NCBI GenBank assembly: GCA_001038565.1
Contig: LFJO01000002.1
Span: forward strand, 217,909-281,908
Direction of reading: 5' to 3'
From: Alkalihalobacillus pseudalcaliphilus
Lineage (GTDB): Bacteria > Bacillota > Bacilli > Bacillales > Bacillaceae_D
Length of the DNA: 64,000 bases
Shown here: in pieces, positions 63,622 to 64,000 of the stretch
Layout of the letters: each line of letters starts with the position of its first letter
Position numbering within the stretch: position 1 is the stretch's first letter
Program-made: the position numbers and the translations under genes
Notes under the pieces: model-generated
The model's input: only the letters and a program-made list of their open reading frames with translations
Databases searched by the model: none
What the model was told of the DNA's origin: nothing

Positions 63622-63900
63622 TTATATGAAAGTTCAATTGTTGCGGTGCGAACATGGAGCGTTAATCGTCGCTGCCGAAAATTATGCTGCGCGTCCTGCG
63701 GGGTGGTGCTGAGCTAACCAACGCAGGAGCTAACTCTCAAACTTTCGGCACACTGCCCGCGGGAGTCTCCGCATAGCTGGGTTACTGTAATTCTTTAGTT
63801 CCAAAAAACAATCCAACACGATTTTTTTTAAAGTAAAAGAACAAAATCAAATTGAATGAAAAGCCAACTGTTGAAGAACCAACTTACACGTTCGGCTCTT
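63622..63900. repeat. Modular intergenic repeat, copy F (type 1)
   Basis: Same orientation as copy A: boundary TTTTTATATGAAAGTTC, CGAAAATTATGCTGCGCGTCC, GGGGTGGTGCTGAGCTAA, GCCCGCGGGAGTCTCCGCAT, GCTGGGTTACT, then the AT-rich tail GAACAAAATCAAATTGAATG. The central arm is replaced by unrelated sequence with its own partial pairing. Confidence 0.75.
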
Positions 63901-63955
63901 TTCGTACAATTACTACGCCTCTTTCCTTCAGTAACTGTCCCGTTCATGCGTTTTC

Positions 63956-63992
63956 GTGCAGATACACCGAAGTTTGGCCCGAGCATCTGCAC
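63956..63992. terminator. Hairpin at the window end
   Basis: GTGCAGAT (63956-63963) and ATCTGCAC (63985-63992) form an 8-bp stem around a 21-base loop. Its context continues beyond the window, so its role cannot be judged. Confidence 0.3.
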
Positions 63993-64000
63993 ATAAACCG

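Overview
The window reads as a stretch of a Bacillaceae (Firmicutes) chromosome of low GC content. Nearly every gene has an AAGGAGG-type ribosome binding site, TTG and GTG starts are common, and gene families match Bacillus: an ABC-F protein of the VmlR type, a large catalase, PadR, TetR and ArsR regulators, and SigB-like promoters. A complete seven-gene Mrp Na+/H+ antiporter operon and a five-gene operon for a staphyloxanthin-type carotenoid suggest an alkaliphilic or halotolerant, pigmented Bacillus relative. The species cannot be named from the sequence alone.

Layout. 1-6100: AT-rich accessory DNA with a cut-off flavin monooxygenase, a Nudix hydrolase, a self-regulated PadR/ABC exporter unit, an ArsR regulator facing a gutted dehydrogenase, a HAD phosphatase and decaying fragments. 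6116-10263: catalase, a nucleotidyltransferase/acetyltransferase pair and a frameshifted Nudix gene. 10346-16098: mrpABCDEFG on the minus strand. 16495-18519: CapA-like protein and a VanY-like lipoprotein. 19041-25394: small membrane proteins, a TPR-type XRE regulator, an ABC exporter, an acetyltransferase and a chemotaxis receptor. 25941-32404: OsmC, TetR and a tryptophan-to-anthranilate block (kynU, kynB, kynA) followed by an NSS transporter. 33025-40773: an L-arabinose operon (sugar-binding lipoprotein, ATPase, permease, araD, araB, araA). 40936-47237: GNAT, FMN reductase, an HExxH protein of unknown function, a degenerate Ppx/GppA protein, a DUF1992 protein and an ABC-F resistance protein behind a transcription attenuator. 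48291-54765: TetR regulator and crtN-crtM-crtP-crtQ-crtO behind a SigB-type promoter. 55335-61956: neopullulanase-type amylase, pflB-pflA with an Fnr/Rex-type box, and the manganese pyrophosphatase. 62069-63605: PadR/DUF4188 pair and a divergent NIPSNAP-like protein.

The most unusual feature is a family of modular, non-coding, hairpin-rich repeats of relatively high GC content in the intergenic regions (about 25407-25905, 27094-27411, 29600-30132, 41553-41760, 42806-42888, 47915-48200, 55022-55323 and 63622-63900). Modules are bounded by a box like TTTTGTATGAAAGTGTAC. One internal stem shows compensatory base changes between copies. In two places (upstream of kynA and of the amylase) a nearly identical 65-nt module end runs directly into the Shine-Dalgarno sequence, so these repeats form the 5' untranslated region of real genes. 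One repeat cluster separates kynA from kynUB.

Working together: Mrp, catalase and carotenoid genes point to alkali/sodium and oxidative stress. The kyn block plus transporter degrades tryptophan, the ara block imports and degrades L-arabinose, and amylase plus pyruvate formate-lyase serve starch use and fermentative growth. I saw no rRNA, tRNA, CRISPR array, transposase or integrase.
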